From assembly GCF_022601675.1 (NCBI RefSeq), contig NZ_JAKVIL010000003.1:124001-188000 (forward strand): a stretch of DNA of 64,000 bases, in the 5' to 3' direction. The translations under genes were made by a program, and so were the position numbers. This document shows, piece by piece, positions 32,819 through 44,094 of this stretch. The stretch comes from Ancylobacter gelatini (lineage in GTDB: Bacteria > Pseudomonadota > Alphaproteobacteria > Rhizobiales > Xanthobacteraceae). Position 1 is the first letter of the stretch; the number at the start of each line of letters is the position of its first letter. The notes beneath the pieces are model-generated. The model did not search any database. It worked only from the letters and a program-made list of their open reading frames with translations, and was not told the origin of the DNA.

Positions 32819-34414
32819 ATGACGCGATCAGCTGCACGATCAAGATTTAGCTGGCTATCGATCTCCGCCGCGCTGCTTCTCGGCTCATCCATTGCCGTAC
32901 CGGCGCAGACGCAGACCGTGCCGCTGACGCTGGGCGCCATTCCGCCCGAAGACGTCGTGCCGCTGGCCGTGGGTGGGCTCGAAAGGGCATTGGCGGATCT
33001 GCCCGACGAGATCGAAAGCGTGCTGAAACGCAGTGGCGTTCCCGGTGCGGCCGTTGCCGTTGTTCACGATGGAAAGACGGTATTTGCGCGCGGGTTCGGC
33101 GTGCGCGAGCTGGGCAAGGATGCGAAGGTCGACACCGCGACTGTGTTCCAGATCGCCTCGATGTCCAAACCTATCGCCGCCACCATTGCCGCCACGCAGG
33201 TGACCGCCGGCAAGGTGACGTGGGACGACAGGATCATCCAGCACCTGCCGACCTTCGCCGTTGGGGATGCCTATGTGACCGCAAACGGCACGGTGGGCGA
33301 TTTCTATTCTCATCGCTCCGGTCTGCCGCACGCGGCGGGAGACACGCTGGAAGACATCGGCTTCGACCGGAAGACCATTCTCGAACGGCTGAGGATGCTG
33401 CCGCTCCATCCGTTCCGCATCAGCTACAACTACGCCAATTTTGGCTTCACCACGGGTGCCGAGGCTGTCGCGGCGGCGGCCGGCAAGCCATGGGCCGACC
33501 TCGCGCAGGAGGCGCTTTACGGCCCGCTCGCAATGACCTCCACCAGCTCGCGCTATGCCGACTTCCTGGCGCGCGAGAACCGGGCGACACTGCACACGCT
33601 GGAGAATGGCCGCTTCGTGGCAGGCCTCAAGCGCGATCCGGACCAGCAGTCTCCCGCGGGTGGCGTAACCTCCAACGTGACCGACCTCGCCGAATGGGCG
33701 AAGCTGATACTGGCGAACGGTCAGCGCGATGGCCGCGACATGATCTCGCCCGCCGCTCTGCTGCCGGCCCTGCGCGCTCAGGCCTTCAGCGCACCTGCGG
33801 GCACAATAGGCTCGCGCTCGGGATTTTACGGCTTCGGCTTCAATGTGTCGGTCAATGCCAATGGTCGGCCCGACATGAGCCACTCCGGGGCCTTCGTGAC
33901 CGGCGCCGCCACCAATGTGCAGTTCCTGCCTTCCGCCGACCTCGCCATCATCGTCCTGACCAATGCCGGACCGGTGGGCGCGGCGGAGGCCATCACCGGC
34001 CATTTCCTCGACATCGTCCAGTACGGCGCACCGACCCGCGACTGGTACGCGCTCATGCACCCGCTGCTGATGCAGAACTATGCTCCGGTGGGCGATCTCG
34101 TCGGCGAGACCGCCCCGGCGCGCCCGGCACCGGCACGCCCGCTGGCGGATTATGTCGGCAGCTATGACAGCCCGTATTTCGGCCCGGCGCGTATCACCCA
34201 AGGCGAGAACGGCCTTGTCCTAACCCTGGGTCCCGCGGCAATCACCATGCCGATGACCCATTGGAACGGCGACGTTTTCTCGATCGCGCCCCGCAGCGAG
34301 AATGCACCGGACGGTTCGCTCTCCTCGGTCCGCTTTGAAGGGCCTGGCGGCGCGCTCAAATCGATGCGCATCGACTATCTGAACGATGAGGGACTGGCCA
34401 CCTGGACGCGGTGA
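32819..34414 (+). CDS. Exported serine hydrolase, class C beta-lactamase-like
   Basis: Start ATG 32819 with GGAGA ten bases upstream (ATG 32804 is also possible). 531 residues with a signal peptide (about 1-28, SISAALLLGSSIAVPAQ). Ser114-x-x-Lys117 in ASMSKPIAA and Tyr205-Ala-Asn207 in YNYANFGF are the catalytic pairs of the PBP4*/AmpC/esterase superfamily, with HSG (MSHSGA) as the third motif. The C-terminal region about 430-531 resembles DUF3471 extensions. This combination is commoner in periplasmic esterases or D-aminopeptidases than in true cephalosporinases, so resistance should not be assumed. Divergent from the AraC gene. Confidence 0.85.
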   Translation: MTRSAARSRFSWLSISAALLLGSSIAVPAQTQTVPLTLGAIPPEDVVPLAVGGLERALADLPDEIESVLKRSGVPGAAVAVVHDGKTVFARGFGVRELGKDAKVDTATVFQIASMSKPIAATIAATQVTAGKVTWDDRIIQHLPTFAVGDAYVTANGTVGDFYSHRSGLPHAAGDTLEDIGFDRKTILERLRMLPLHPFRISYNYANFGFTTGAEAVAAAAGKPWADLAQEALYGPLAMTSTSSRYADFLARENRATLHTLENGRFVAGLKRDPDQQSPAGGVTSNVTDLAEWAKLILANGQRDGRDMISPAALLPALRAQAFSAPAGTIGSRSGFYGFGFNVSVNANGRPDMSHSGAFVTGAATNVQFLPSADLAIIVLTNAGPVGAAEAITGHFLDIVQYGAPTRDWYALMHPLLMQNYAPVGDLVGETAPARPAPARPLADYVGSYDSPYFGPARITQGENGLVLTLGPAAITMPMTHWNGDVFSIAPRSENAPDGSLSSVRFEGPGGALKSMRIDYLNDEGLATWTR

Positions 34415-34840
34415 GTAGGCCTGCAGCGCCGGGGATCGACAGCCGGGCGGACGTGGCGCCGCAATGGCCGCCTTACTCGCGCTGCCGCTTCGACACGAAG
34501 TGCCGGACCCGCGCGTGGCCGCCTTCCCTCGCCCCGCCGGTCGCGGAGACCGACTTCAGCCGTCGCGTAGAACTCTCTCGTCGAATGTCCATGTGCGGCG
34601 TGTTGTCGACCGTGAGAGGGGCCGGAAACACACCATGATCAAGCAGGTGCAGGGAACGGCGCTGCCTGTCGTCGCCAATTCTGCCCGAGACGACGATGAT
34701 TGATAAACGCGATCGAAGTCAGCGATCCTCACCATGAGAGCGGCGGGCACAGGCTTGCCGCCCGTTCTGTTCGGGAGCGTTCGCGCCCATGCGCTGTGAT
34801 GCAGGTCGGCGGGTGAGGTGCAGGAAGTAAGCCGCGAAAA
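34415..34840. other. Intergenic region before tRNA-Ser
   Basis: About 425 bp with no recognised gene. Short open frames here (for example 34464-34703) have arginine-rich shadow-like composition and no family resemblance. It marks the transition from the accessory region to tRNA-Ser; no integrase, insertion sequence or terminal repeat is seen. Confidence 0.4.
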
Positions 34841-34860
34841 ATATTGATTTATATCAATAT
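34841..34860 (-). terminator. AT-rich hairpin terminator of tRNA-Ser
   Basis: ATATTGAT-TTAT-ATCAATAT is a perfect 8-bp inverted repeat with a 4-base loop. On the minus strand it lies 16 bases after the tRNA's CCA end and runs into TTTTT, giving an intrinsic terminator. The all-AT stem is unusual in this GC-rich genome. Confidence 0.6.
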
Positions 34861-34875
34861 ATTAGCTGAAAAACT

Positions 34876-34965
34876 TGGCGGAGGGAGCGGGATTCGAACC
34901 CGCGATACGGTTTCCCGTATACACACTTTCCAGGCGTGCGCCTTCAACCACTCGGCCACCCCTCC
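34876..34965 (-). tRNA. tRNA-Ser (anticodon GGA)
   Basis: Reading the minus strand, the acceptor 5' arm GGAGGGG (34959-34965) pairs with the 3' arm before discriminator G and an encoded CCA (34876-34878). The D-arm begins TGGCCGAGTGG, the anticodon loop reads CTGGAAA with GGA at 34929-34931, a long variable arm with paired ATACGG/CCGTAT follows, and the T-arm GCGGG-TTCGAAT-CCCGC is perfect. Ninety bases including CCA, a class II tRNA decoding UCC/UCU. Its 3' end faces the accessory region. Confidence 0.97.
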
Positions 34966-35138
34966 TGCGGCGCCGGCCCTCAGGCCCGCGCGATCTTCTG
35001 CGTCCCACCATATCCGCGTCCCCGAAGGAACAGCGCAGCGCCGGACGAAGAGGCGCGGAATATAGCGAAGCGCGACCGCGTGGCAAGACGCCCATCGGCA
35101 TTTTCAACCGTCTCGATGCGCCGCGCTTGCGTGGCGCG

Positions 35139-35489
35139 TCAGTTCGACGGCATCGGCGTTCCGGCAGGCACATCGGCCAGCGTGCAACGGGCGCTGTGCG
35201 CGCTCGCGCCCATTAGCTGGATTCGCCCGTCGCCGGTGCCGCCCGGCGTGATGTTGTAGATGATGGTGCTCACCGTGCCGGCCGGCTTGCCGCCCTCGGC
35301 GAAGGTGCAGGTGATCTGAACCGCGGCCACCGTGTTGGCGCCGGCATTGGCGACCGAGACATCCATCACCGTTCCCACCGGGTCGGCGAAGATATCGCCC
35401 TGGGTCAGGGTCAGCCCCGAGACGTCCGCCAGAGCGCTGCTTGCGGCGAGGGGGGCGAGGAGGAGCACGGCAAATCCGATCGGCTTCAT
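35139..35489 (-). CDS. Small secreted protein of unknown function
   Basis: 116 residues, ATG 35489. A signal peptide ends near residue 21 (APLAASSALA then DVSG). The mature 95 residues look like a single beta sandwich (VMDVSVANAGANTVAAVQITC) with two cysteines that could form a disulfide, ending in TLADVPAGTPMPSN. This resembles short FxLYD-like or related periplasmic domains, but I cannot name a family. It stands alone between tRNA-Ser and the efflux operon. Confidence 0.75.
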   Translation of the reverse strand: MKPIGFAVLLLAPLAASSALADVSGLTLTQGDIFADPVGTVMDVSVANAGANTVAAVQITCTFAEGGKPAGTVSTIIYNITPGGTGDGRIQLMGASAHSARCTLADVPAGTPMPSN

Positions 35490-35844
35490 GGCGGCTCTCG
35501 CATCTAAGGATAGGGCAGGGCGGTCCGGGACGATGAGGCCTATTCAGTAGAATGGACGCGCCCGTCCGCCTAGGGCGAATCCGTCGAAAGCCTCCGCATT
35601 TCTGCGCTGCACCATCGGGCTTGCTGCCGCCGTCCCGCTGCCGTCGGGTGCGCGGCGGGCGGGGGGCGATTTATACTTGTGTCATTCGCGTGATTTCGCG
35701 TGTAGAGGTGAAGTATCGACCCGTTATACATGAAAATATCATGGATCATTTCTGAGTCGTGGGCATTGCCGCTGCTAGACAATCAGGTCTGCGCCGGTAT
35801 ATTTCGCGCAGGAGAATGGTTCCGAGTCAGAGTGGTTCCTGGTC
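35490..35844. other. Upstream region of RND efflux operon with 10-bp-phased repeat
   Basis: 355 bp without a recognised gene. The stretch 35665-35770 is AT-richer than its flanks. TTCGCGTG occurs twice, at 35685-35692 and 35695-35702, one helical turn apart, and could be a regulator site upstream of the efflux genes. TGGTTCC is repeated just before the ATG (around 35817-35840). No linked TetR/MarR regulator gene is present in the window. Confidence 0.35.
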
Positions 35845-37098
35845 ATGGGGTGTGAGATGGGTCCGGATGCGCGTCAGACGGTGTTGCGACGCGGTTGGAT
35901 GGGCGTTGCGGCCGTTGCCGGCCTTTCCCTCGTGCTGGCCGCCTGCGGCGACAAGAACGAGTATGTCGCGCCCCCGCCGCCCAAGGTCTCCGTTACGTCG
36001 CCGGTGAAGCAGGACGTCACGCGCTATCTCGACCTCACCGGCAATACCGCCTCGGTGGGCGAGATCGATCTCGTGGCGCGGGTCGAGGGCTTCCTCGACG
36101 CCATCAACTACACCGATGGCGCGCAGGTGAAGAAGGGCACGCAGCTGTTCCTGATCCAGCAGGACACCTACAAGGCCAATCTCGACCAGGCCAAAGCACA
36201 GCTCGCCTCGGCGCAGGCGCAGTACACCAACGCCCAGACCGAATATGGCCGCCAGTCGACGCTCGGCCAGCAGGACTTCTCCTCGCAGGCGGTGGTCGAT
36301 CGCTCGCGGGCGACGATGGAGCAGGCCAAGGCCGCCGTCGACGAAGCGGCGGCAAATGTCGAGATCGCCACCATCAACCTGGGCTACACTCAGGTGACCG
36401 CGCCGTTCGACGGCATCGTCACCCGGCATCTGGCCGATGTCGGTCAGCTGGTCGGCCATGCCGAGCCCACCAAGCTCGCCACGCTGATCCAGATGAACCC
36501 GATCTATGCCTATTTCAACCTGAGCGAAAATCAGGTGCTGCGCATCAAGCAGGCGCTGGCGGCGACCGGGCGCACGATCGAGCAGATACACGAGATCGAG
36601 ATCGACATCGGCCTGCAGAACGAGGGCGACGAATACCCCCACAAGGGCAAGCTCGACTACGCTGCCCCGCAGATCGACCCGTCCACCGGCACGCTGCTGG
36701 CGCGCGCGGTGTTCGACAATGACAAGACGGAGCTGCTGCCGGGCCTGTTCGTCCGGGTGCGCGTCCCGGTCCAGCATCTGCCGGGTGCGTTGCTGGTCGA
36801 TGCCACGGCGATCGGCTCGGGCCAGCAGGGCAGCTATGTGCTGGTGCTCGGCAAGGACAATGTGGTCGAGCAGAAGATCGTGACCCTCGGCCAGCTTCAC
36901 GGTCGGCTGCGGGTGATCGAATCCGGCCTGTCCGCCGACGACAAGGTGATCGTCGGCGGTATCCAGCGCGCGGTGCCGGGCGCGAAGGTGGATCCCGAAG
37001 AGGTGGCGCCGCCACCCGCGCCTCCCGCCGAGGCCGCTCCGACGGTCACGACGCCTTCTGCCGCGACGCCTCCCGCAGCGACCCCGGCCAAACCCTAA
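35845..37098 (+). CDS. RND efflux membrane fusion lipoprotein (AcrA/MexA family)
   Basis: 417 residues from ATG 35845; ATG 35857 (MGPDARQ) is an alternative. The lipobox LVLAACG places lipidated Cys34 at the inner membrane's periplasmic face. The family order is visible: barrel-sandwich half (ARVEGFLDAINYTDGAQVKKGTQLF), alpha-helical hairpin (about 100-170, Ala/Gln-rich heptads), second lipoyl half (YTQVTAPFDGIVTRHLADVG), beta barrel and membrane-proximal domain. The C-terminus is a proline/alanine-rich tail. It links the RND pump at 37164 to an outer-membrane channel encoded elsewhere. Cargo unknown. Confidence 0.93.
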   Translation: MGCEMGPDARQTVLRRGWMGVAAVAGLSLVLAACGDKNEYVAPPPPKVSVTSPVKQDVTRYLDLTGNTASVGEIDLVARVEGFLDAINYTDGAQVKKGTQLFLIQQDTYKANLDQAKAQLASAQAQYTNAQTEYGRQSTLGQQDFSSQAVVDRSRATMEQAKAAVDEAAANVEIATINLGYTQVTAPFDGIVTRHLADVGQLVGHAEPTKLATLIQMNPIYAYFNLSENQVLRIKQALAATGRTIEQIHEIEIDIGLQNEGDEYPHKGKLDYAAPQIDPSTGTLLARAVFDNDKTELLPGLFVRVRVPVQHLPGALLVDATAIGSGQQGSYVLVLGKDNVVEQKIVTLGQLHGRLRVIESGLSADDKVIVGGIQRAVPGAKVDPEEVAPPPAPPAEAAPTVTTPSAATPPAATPAKP

Positions 37099-37163
37099 GA
37101 ACCAACCCGGCCGCGCGCCGGTTCTCCTGAGCCAACGGTCAGCCCGAACCGAAAGTCCGATTC

Positions 37164-40100
37164 ATGATCTCCCGCTTCTTCATCGAACGGCCGGTTCTGT
37201 CCAACGTCCTCGCGCTGGTGTTCGTGCTCATCGGCACGGTGGCGCTGCTCAATCTTCCGGTGGCGCAATATCCTAATGTCGTGCCGCCGACGGTGCAGGT
37301 GACCACGCTCTATCCCGGCGCGAGCGCCCGCACGCTGGTCGATACCGTCGCCCTGCCCATCGAGCAGCAGGTGAACGGCGTCGAGGGCATGCTCTACATG
37401 CAGTCCACCAGCGCCAGCGACGGCACCTACACGCTTACCATCACCTTCGCCATCGGCACGGATCCCGATTTCGCGCAGGTTCTGGTGCAGAACCGGGTCG
37501 CCATCGCCATGTCGTCGCTGCCGCAGGCGGTGCAGGTGCAGGGCGTGACCACGCAGAAGAAATCGACCTCGATCCTGCAATTCGTCACGCTCTATTCCCC
37601 GGACGGGCGCTATGACAGCCTGTTCCTCGCCAATTACGGCGTCATCAACCTGCAGGACGAGATCGCCCGTCTCAACGGCGTCGGTAATGTCAGCGTGTTC
37701 GGCGCCGGCCAGTACGCCATGCGCGTCTGGCTCAATCCCGACCAGCTCCAGGCGCGCGGGCTGACGCCCCAGCAGGTGATCGATTCCATCCAGCAGGAGA
37801 GCCAGGAAGTCGCCTCCGGCATGATCGGCATGCCGCCCATGCCCAAGGGCCAGGACTTCCAGTTCACGCTGAACATCGCAGGCCGGCTCGACGAGGCGGC
37901 GGATTTCGAGAACATCATCGTCAAGGTCGACAACGCCAATGGCGGCCAGATCACGCGGGTGCGCGACGTCGGCCGGGTCGAGCTCGGCGCCCAGACCTAC
38001 AGCCAGAAGTTCACCTTCAACGGCCAGCCGGCCGCCGCGCTCGGCATCTACCAGCTTCCCGAGGCCAATTCGCTGCAGGTCGCGCAGGAAGTGCGCAACA
38101 AGATGGCCCAACTCGCCAAGAACTTCCCGCCGGGTCTCGCCTACCAGGTTCCGTTCGACACGACCGTCTTCGTCAACGCATCGGTGACGGAGGTCTACAA
38201 GACGCTGTTCGAGGCCGGCATACTGGTGCTGGTGGTCATCCTCGTCTTCCTGCAGGACTGGCGGGCGACGCTGGTGCCGGCGACCACGGTTCCGGTCACC
38301 ATCATAGGCTCCTTCGCCGCCATGTCGGCGATGGGCTTCACGGTGAACCTGTCCACCCTGTTCGCCATCGTGCTCGCCATCGGCATCGTGGTCGACGACG
38401 CCATCGTGATCGTGGAAGGCGTGGCACGTCATATCGAGCGCGGCCTGCCGGGTCGCGCGGCGGCCGAGAAGGCGATGGACGAACTGCTCGGGCCGATCAT
38501 CGGCATCACGCTGGTGCTGATGTCGGTGTTCATCCCGGCGGCCTTCATGCCGGGCCTGACCGGCCAGCTTTACCAGCAGTTCGCCCTCGTCATCGCCGCC
38601 ACCGCCTTCATCTCGGCGATCAACGCGATGACGCTCAAGCCGACGCAGTGCGCGCTGTGGCTGCGCAAGCCGGTGCCGCCGGAGGAGCGTAACTTCTTCT
38701 ACCGCGGCTTCAACGCGGTCTATGACCGGGCCGAGCACTGGTATGCCGGCCTCATCCGGCGCATGGTTCATGTCAGCTACCTGACCGTGACCGTGGCCCT
38801 CGTGCTGATCGGCGTCGCGATGTGGGGCCTCACCCGGGTGCCGACGGCGTTCCTGCCGACCGAGGATCAAGGCTATGTGCTGATCGGCGCGCAACTGCCC
38901 GACGCCGCCTCGCTGGAGCGCACCAACGAGGTGATGGCGCGCATCTCCAAGATCGCGTCCGACACGCCGGGCGTCGAGAACGTGATCGCCATTTCCGGCA
39001 TCTCGGTGCTGGACAACAACGCCACCCTGCCCAATGCCGGCGTCGCCTATGTCATCCTCAAGGGCTGGGACGAGCGCGACAAGGCCGGGCAGGGCCTGCT
39101 GGAGATCTACACCTCGCTCAACAAGGCGCTGGAAGCGGAGCAGGACGCGATCACCTTCGTGCTGGTTCCCCCGCCGATTCAGGGCATCGGCAATGCCAGC
39201 GGATTCACCATGATGGTGGAATCCAAGAATGGCAGCTTCGATTTCTCCGAACTGCAGGCGGCGACCCAGCAGGTGGTGACCAATGCCGGCGCGCAATCGG
39301 CGCTGCAGCGGCTGAACACCTCGTTCCGCGCCGACGTGCCGCAATATTTCCTGTCGATCGACCGCATCAAGGCGGAAACGCTCGGCGTGACCGTCGGGCA
39401 GGTCTTCTCCACCATCCAGGGTTATATCGGGTCGAGCTACGTCACCCAGTTCAACCAGTTCGGCCAGACCTTCCAGGCCTATATCCAGGCTGAATCCGAG
39501 TTCCGCCGCACGCCCGAGCAGGTGCTGAACCTCAAGATCCGCACCCCGGCCGGCGAGATGGTGCCGATCGGCACGCTGGCGGAAGTGAAGCCGGTCTTCG
39601 GCCCCTCGCTGATCACGCTCTACAACCTCTATCCGGCGGCCACCATCGTCGGCGGCGCTGCCCAGGGCTTCTCCTCGGGGCAGGCCCTCGACATCATGGG
39701 CCAGGTCGCCACCAAGACCCTGCCGCCGGGCATGGACTATGAGTGGAGCGCGATGTCCTATCAGGAAGAGGTCGTCGGCAACGAGATCTACTACGTGTTC
39801 GGCCTCGCCATCCTGCTGGTCTATTTCGTGCTCGCCGGCCAGTATGAGAGCTGGATCCAGCCGCTCTCGGTGCTGCTGGCGGTGCCGCTCGCCCTGCTCG
39901 GCACGGTGGGCGCGCTGACCGGGCTCGGCATCGCCAACAACCTCTACACCCAGATCGGCCTGATCCTCTTGATCGCGCTCTCGGCCAAGAACGCGATTCT
40001 TATCGTCGAGTTCGCGCGCGAGAAGCGGGCGGAGGGCATGGAGATCATGGATGCGGCGGTGGAGGCGGCACGGCTGCGTTTCCGCCCGATCCTGATGACC

Positions 40101-40346
40101 TCCTTTGCCTTCATTCTGGGCGTGCTGCCGCTGGTGCTGGCGACCGGCGCCGGCGCCAATTCGCGCAAGTCGATCGGCATCGCGGTGTTCTCGGGCATGC
40201 TGGCCTCGACCTGCCTGGCCGTGCTGTTCGTGCCGTCCTTCTACACGGTGCTGCAGCGTTTCGAGGAATGGCGCGGCCGCAAGAAGACCCCCGCGGACCA
40301 TGGCGCTCCCCTGCCGCCGGCGGGCGAGCCGACCCCGGCGCCGTGA
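37164..40346 (+). CDS. RND efflux pump, HAE1 family (AcrB/MexB-like)
   Basis: 1060 residues, normal for AcrB relatives. The N-terminus MISRFFIERPVLSNVLALVF is the typical cytoplasmic helix plus TM1. TM4 has the proton-relay pair in AIGIVVDDAIVIVEG, and TM10 has the essential lysine in LIALSAKNAILIVEFAREKR. Two large periplasmic loops (about 40-330 and 560-870) are present. It should form an inner-membrane trimer driving drug or solute export with the fusion lipoprotein upstream (65 bp apart). No outer-membrane factor gene follows. HAE1 pumps handle hydrophobic and amphiphilic compounds; specificity cannot be read. Confidence 0.95.
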   Translation: MISRFFIERPVLSNVLALVFVLIGTVALLNLPVAQYPNVVPPTVQVTTLYPGASARTLVDTVALPIEQQVNGVEGMLYMQSTSASDGTYTLTITFAIGTDPDFAQVLVQNRVAIAMSSLPQAVQVQGVTTQKKSTSILQFVTLYSPDGRYDSLFLANYGVINLQDEIARLNGVGNVSVFGAGQYAMRVWLNPDQLQARGLTPQQVIDSIQQESQEVASGMIGMPPMPKGQDFQFTLNIAGRLDEAADFENIIVKVDNANGGQITRVRDVGRVELGAQTYSQKFTFNGQPAAALGIYQLPEANSLQVAQEVRNKMAQLAKNFPPGLAYQVPFDTTVFVNASVTEVYKTLFEAGILVLVVILVFLQDWRATLVPATTVPVTIIGSFAAMSAMGFTVNLSTLFAIVLAIGIVVDDAIVIVEGVARHIERGLPGRAAAEKAMDELLGPIIGITLVLMSVFIPAAFMPGLTGQLYQQFALVIAATAFISAINAMTLKPTQCALWLRKPVPPEERNFFYRGFNAVYDRAEHWYAGLIRRMVHVSYLTVTVALVLIGVAMWGLTRVPTAFLPTEDQGYVLIGAQLPDAASLERTNEVMARISKIASDTPGVENVIAISGISVLDNNATLPNAGVAYVILKGWDERDKAGQGLLEIYTSLNKALEAEQDAITFVLVPPPIQGIGNASGFTMMVESKNGSFDFSELQAATQQVVTNAGAQSALQRLNTSFRADVPQYFLSIDRIKAETLGVTVGQVFSTIQGYIGSSYVTQFNQFGQTFQAYIQAESEFRRTPEQVLNLKIRTPAGEMVPIGTLAEVKPVFGPSLITLYNLYPAATIVGGAAQGFSSGQALDIMGQVATKTLPPGMDYEWSAMSYQEEVVGNEIYYVFGLAILLVYFVLAGQYESWIQPLSVLLAVPLALLGTVGALTGLGIANNLYTQIGLILLIALSAKNAILIVEFAREKRAEGMEIMDAAVEAARLRFRPILMTSFAFILGVLPLVLATGAGANSRKSIGIAVFSGMLASTCLAVLFVPSFYTVLQRFEEWRGRKKTPADHGAPLPPAGEPTPAP

Positions 40347-40352
40347 GCCTCC

Positions 40353-40409
40353 GCCTGAATAAGCAGCAGAATTCCGCGACAATGGCAGCGGCATGGTGCT
40401 TAATCAGGC
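40353..40409. repeat. Long imperfect inverted repeat after the RND pump gene
   Basis: GCCTGAATAAGCA (40353-40365) and TGCTTAATCAGGC (40397-40409) are complementary at 12 of 13 positions and enclose 31 bases. The structure begins seven bases after the pump's stop codon. It could stabilise or end the efflux transcript; there is no T-run, so a classical terminator is unlikely. It might also be a small mobile-repeat relic. Confidence 0.5.
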
Positions 40410-40577
40410 GGCCACGCGACGCCGGTGGCAAGGCCGCGCCGCGACGTAACGGTAAACCATGCGGCATGAATCCTGCGTCCATTCGACAGCGCGCCGGGAA
40501 ACTTCTTCCGTTCCCCCGGTCCGCCCGCCTAAGCTGTTTGCCTCGCGCGGTGGTTCCGTTCTTTCCAGTTGGTGCCT

Positions 40578-43889
<3,312 letters not shown>

Positions 43890-43953
43890 GGCCGTACGCG
43901 TGAGGCTGGACGGCCCGGGGCGGTAAGCCCGGCATGTGCCTGACGATGATTTT

Positions 43954-43998
43954 GCCAGGACGGCGGGGGCAGCGCGCGCCGGCCGTCCTGGCTTTCTG
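43954..43998 (+). terminator. Strong intrinsic terminator within the transglutaminase cluster
   Basis: GCCAGGACGGC (43954-43964) pairs perfectly with GCCGTCCTGGC (43982-43992) around a 17-base GC-rich loop, followed by TTTCTGTTT. An 11-bp GC stem plus T-rich tail is a convincing rho-independent terminator. It separates the DUF2126 gene from the ATP-grasp gene, so the latter probably has its own promoter or depends on read-through. Confidence 0.75.
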
Positions 43999-44094
43999 TT
44001 TCGCCGCGCCGGGGCGCCGGGCAGCGGAAACTCTCGTGGATTTTCGGGCGACCCTGCTTGCGCCGGACCCTTTCGGGCGCGCATAGAGGACGGT

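Noticed and set aside
32819-34414. Antibiotic-resistance beta-lactamase
   Set aside because: The SxxK/YxN fold is shared by many esterases and peptidases; length and the C-terminal extension fit those better.
34464-34703. A 79-codon gene before tRNA-Ser
   Set aside because: Arginine-rich shadow-like composition, no ribosome site and no family resemblance.
37095-40394. A 1099-codon minus-strand frame opposite the RND pump gene
   Set aside because: Rich in Arg/His/Gln/Asp with no domain. It is a codon-bias shadow of the well-supported plus-strand pump, with which it overlaps completely.
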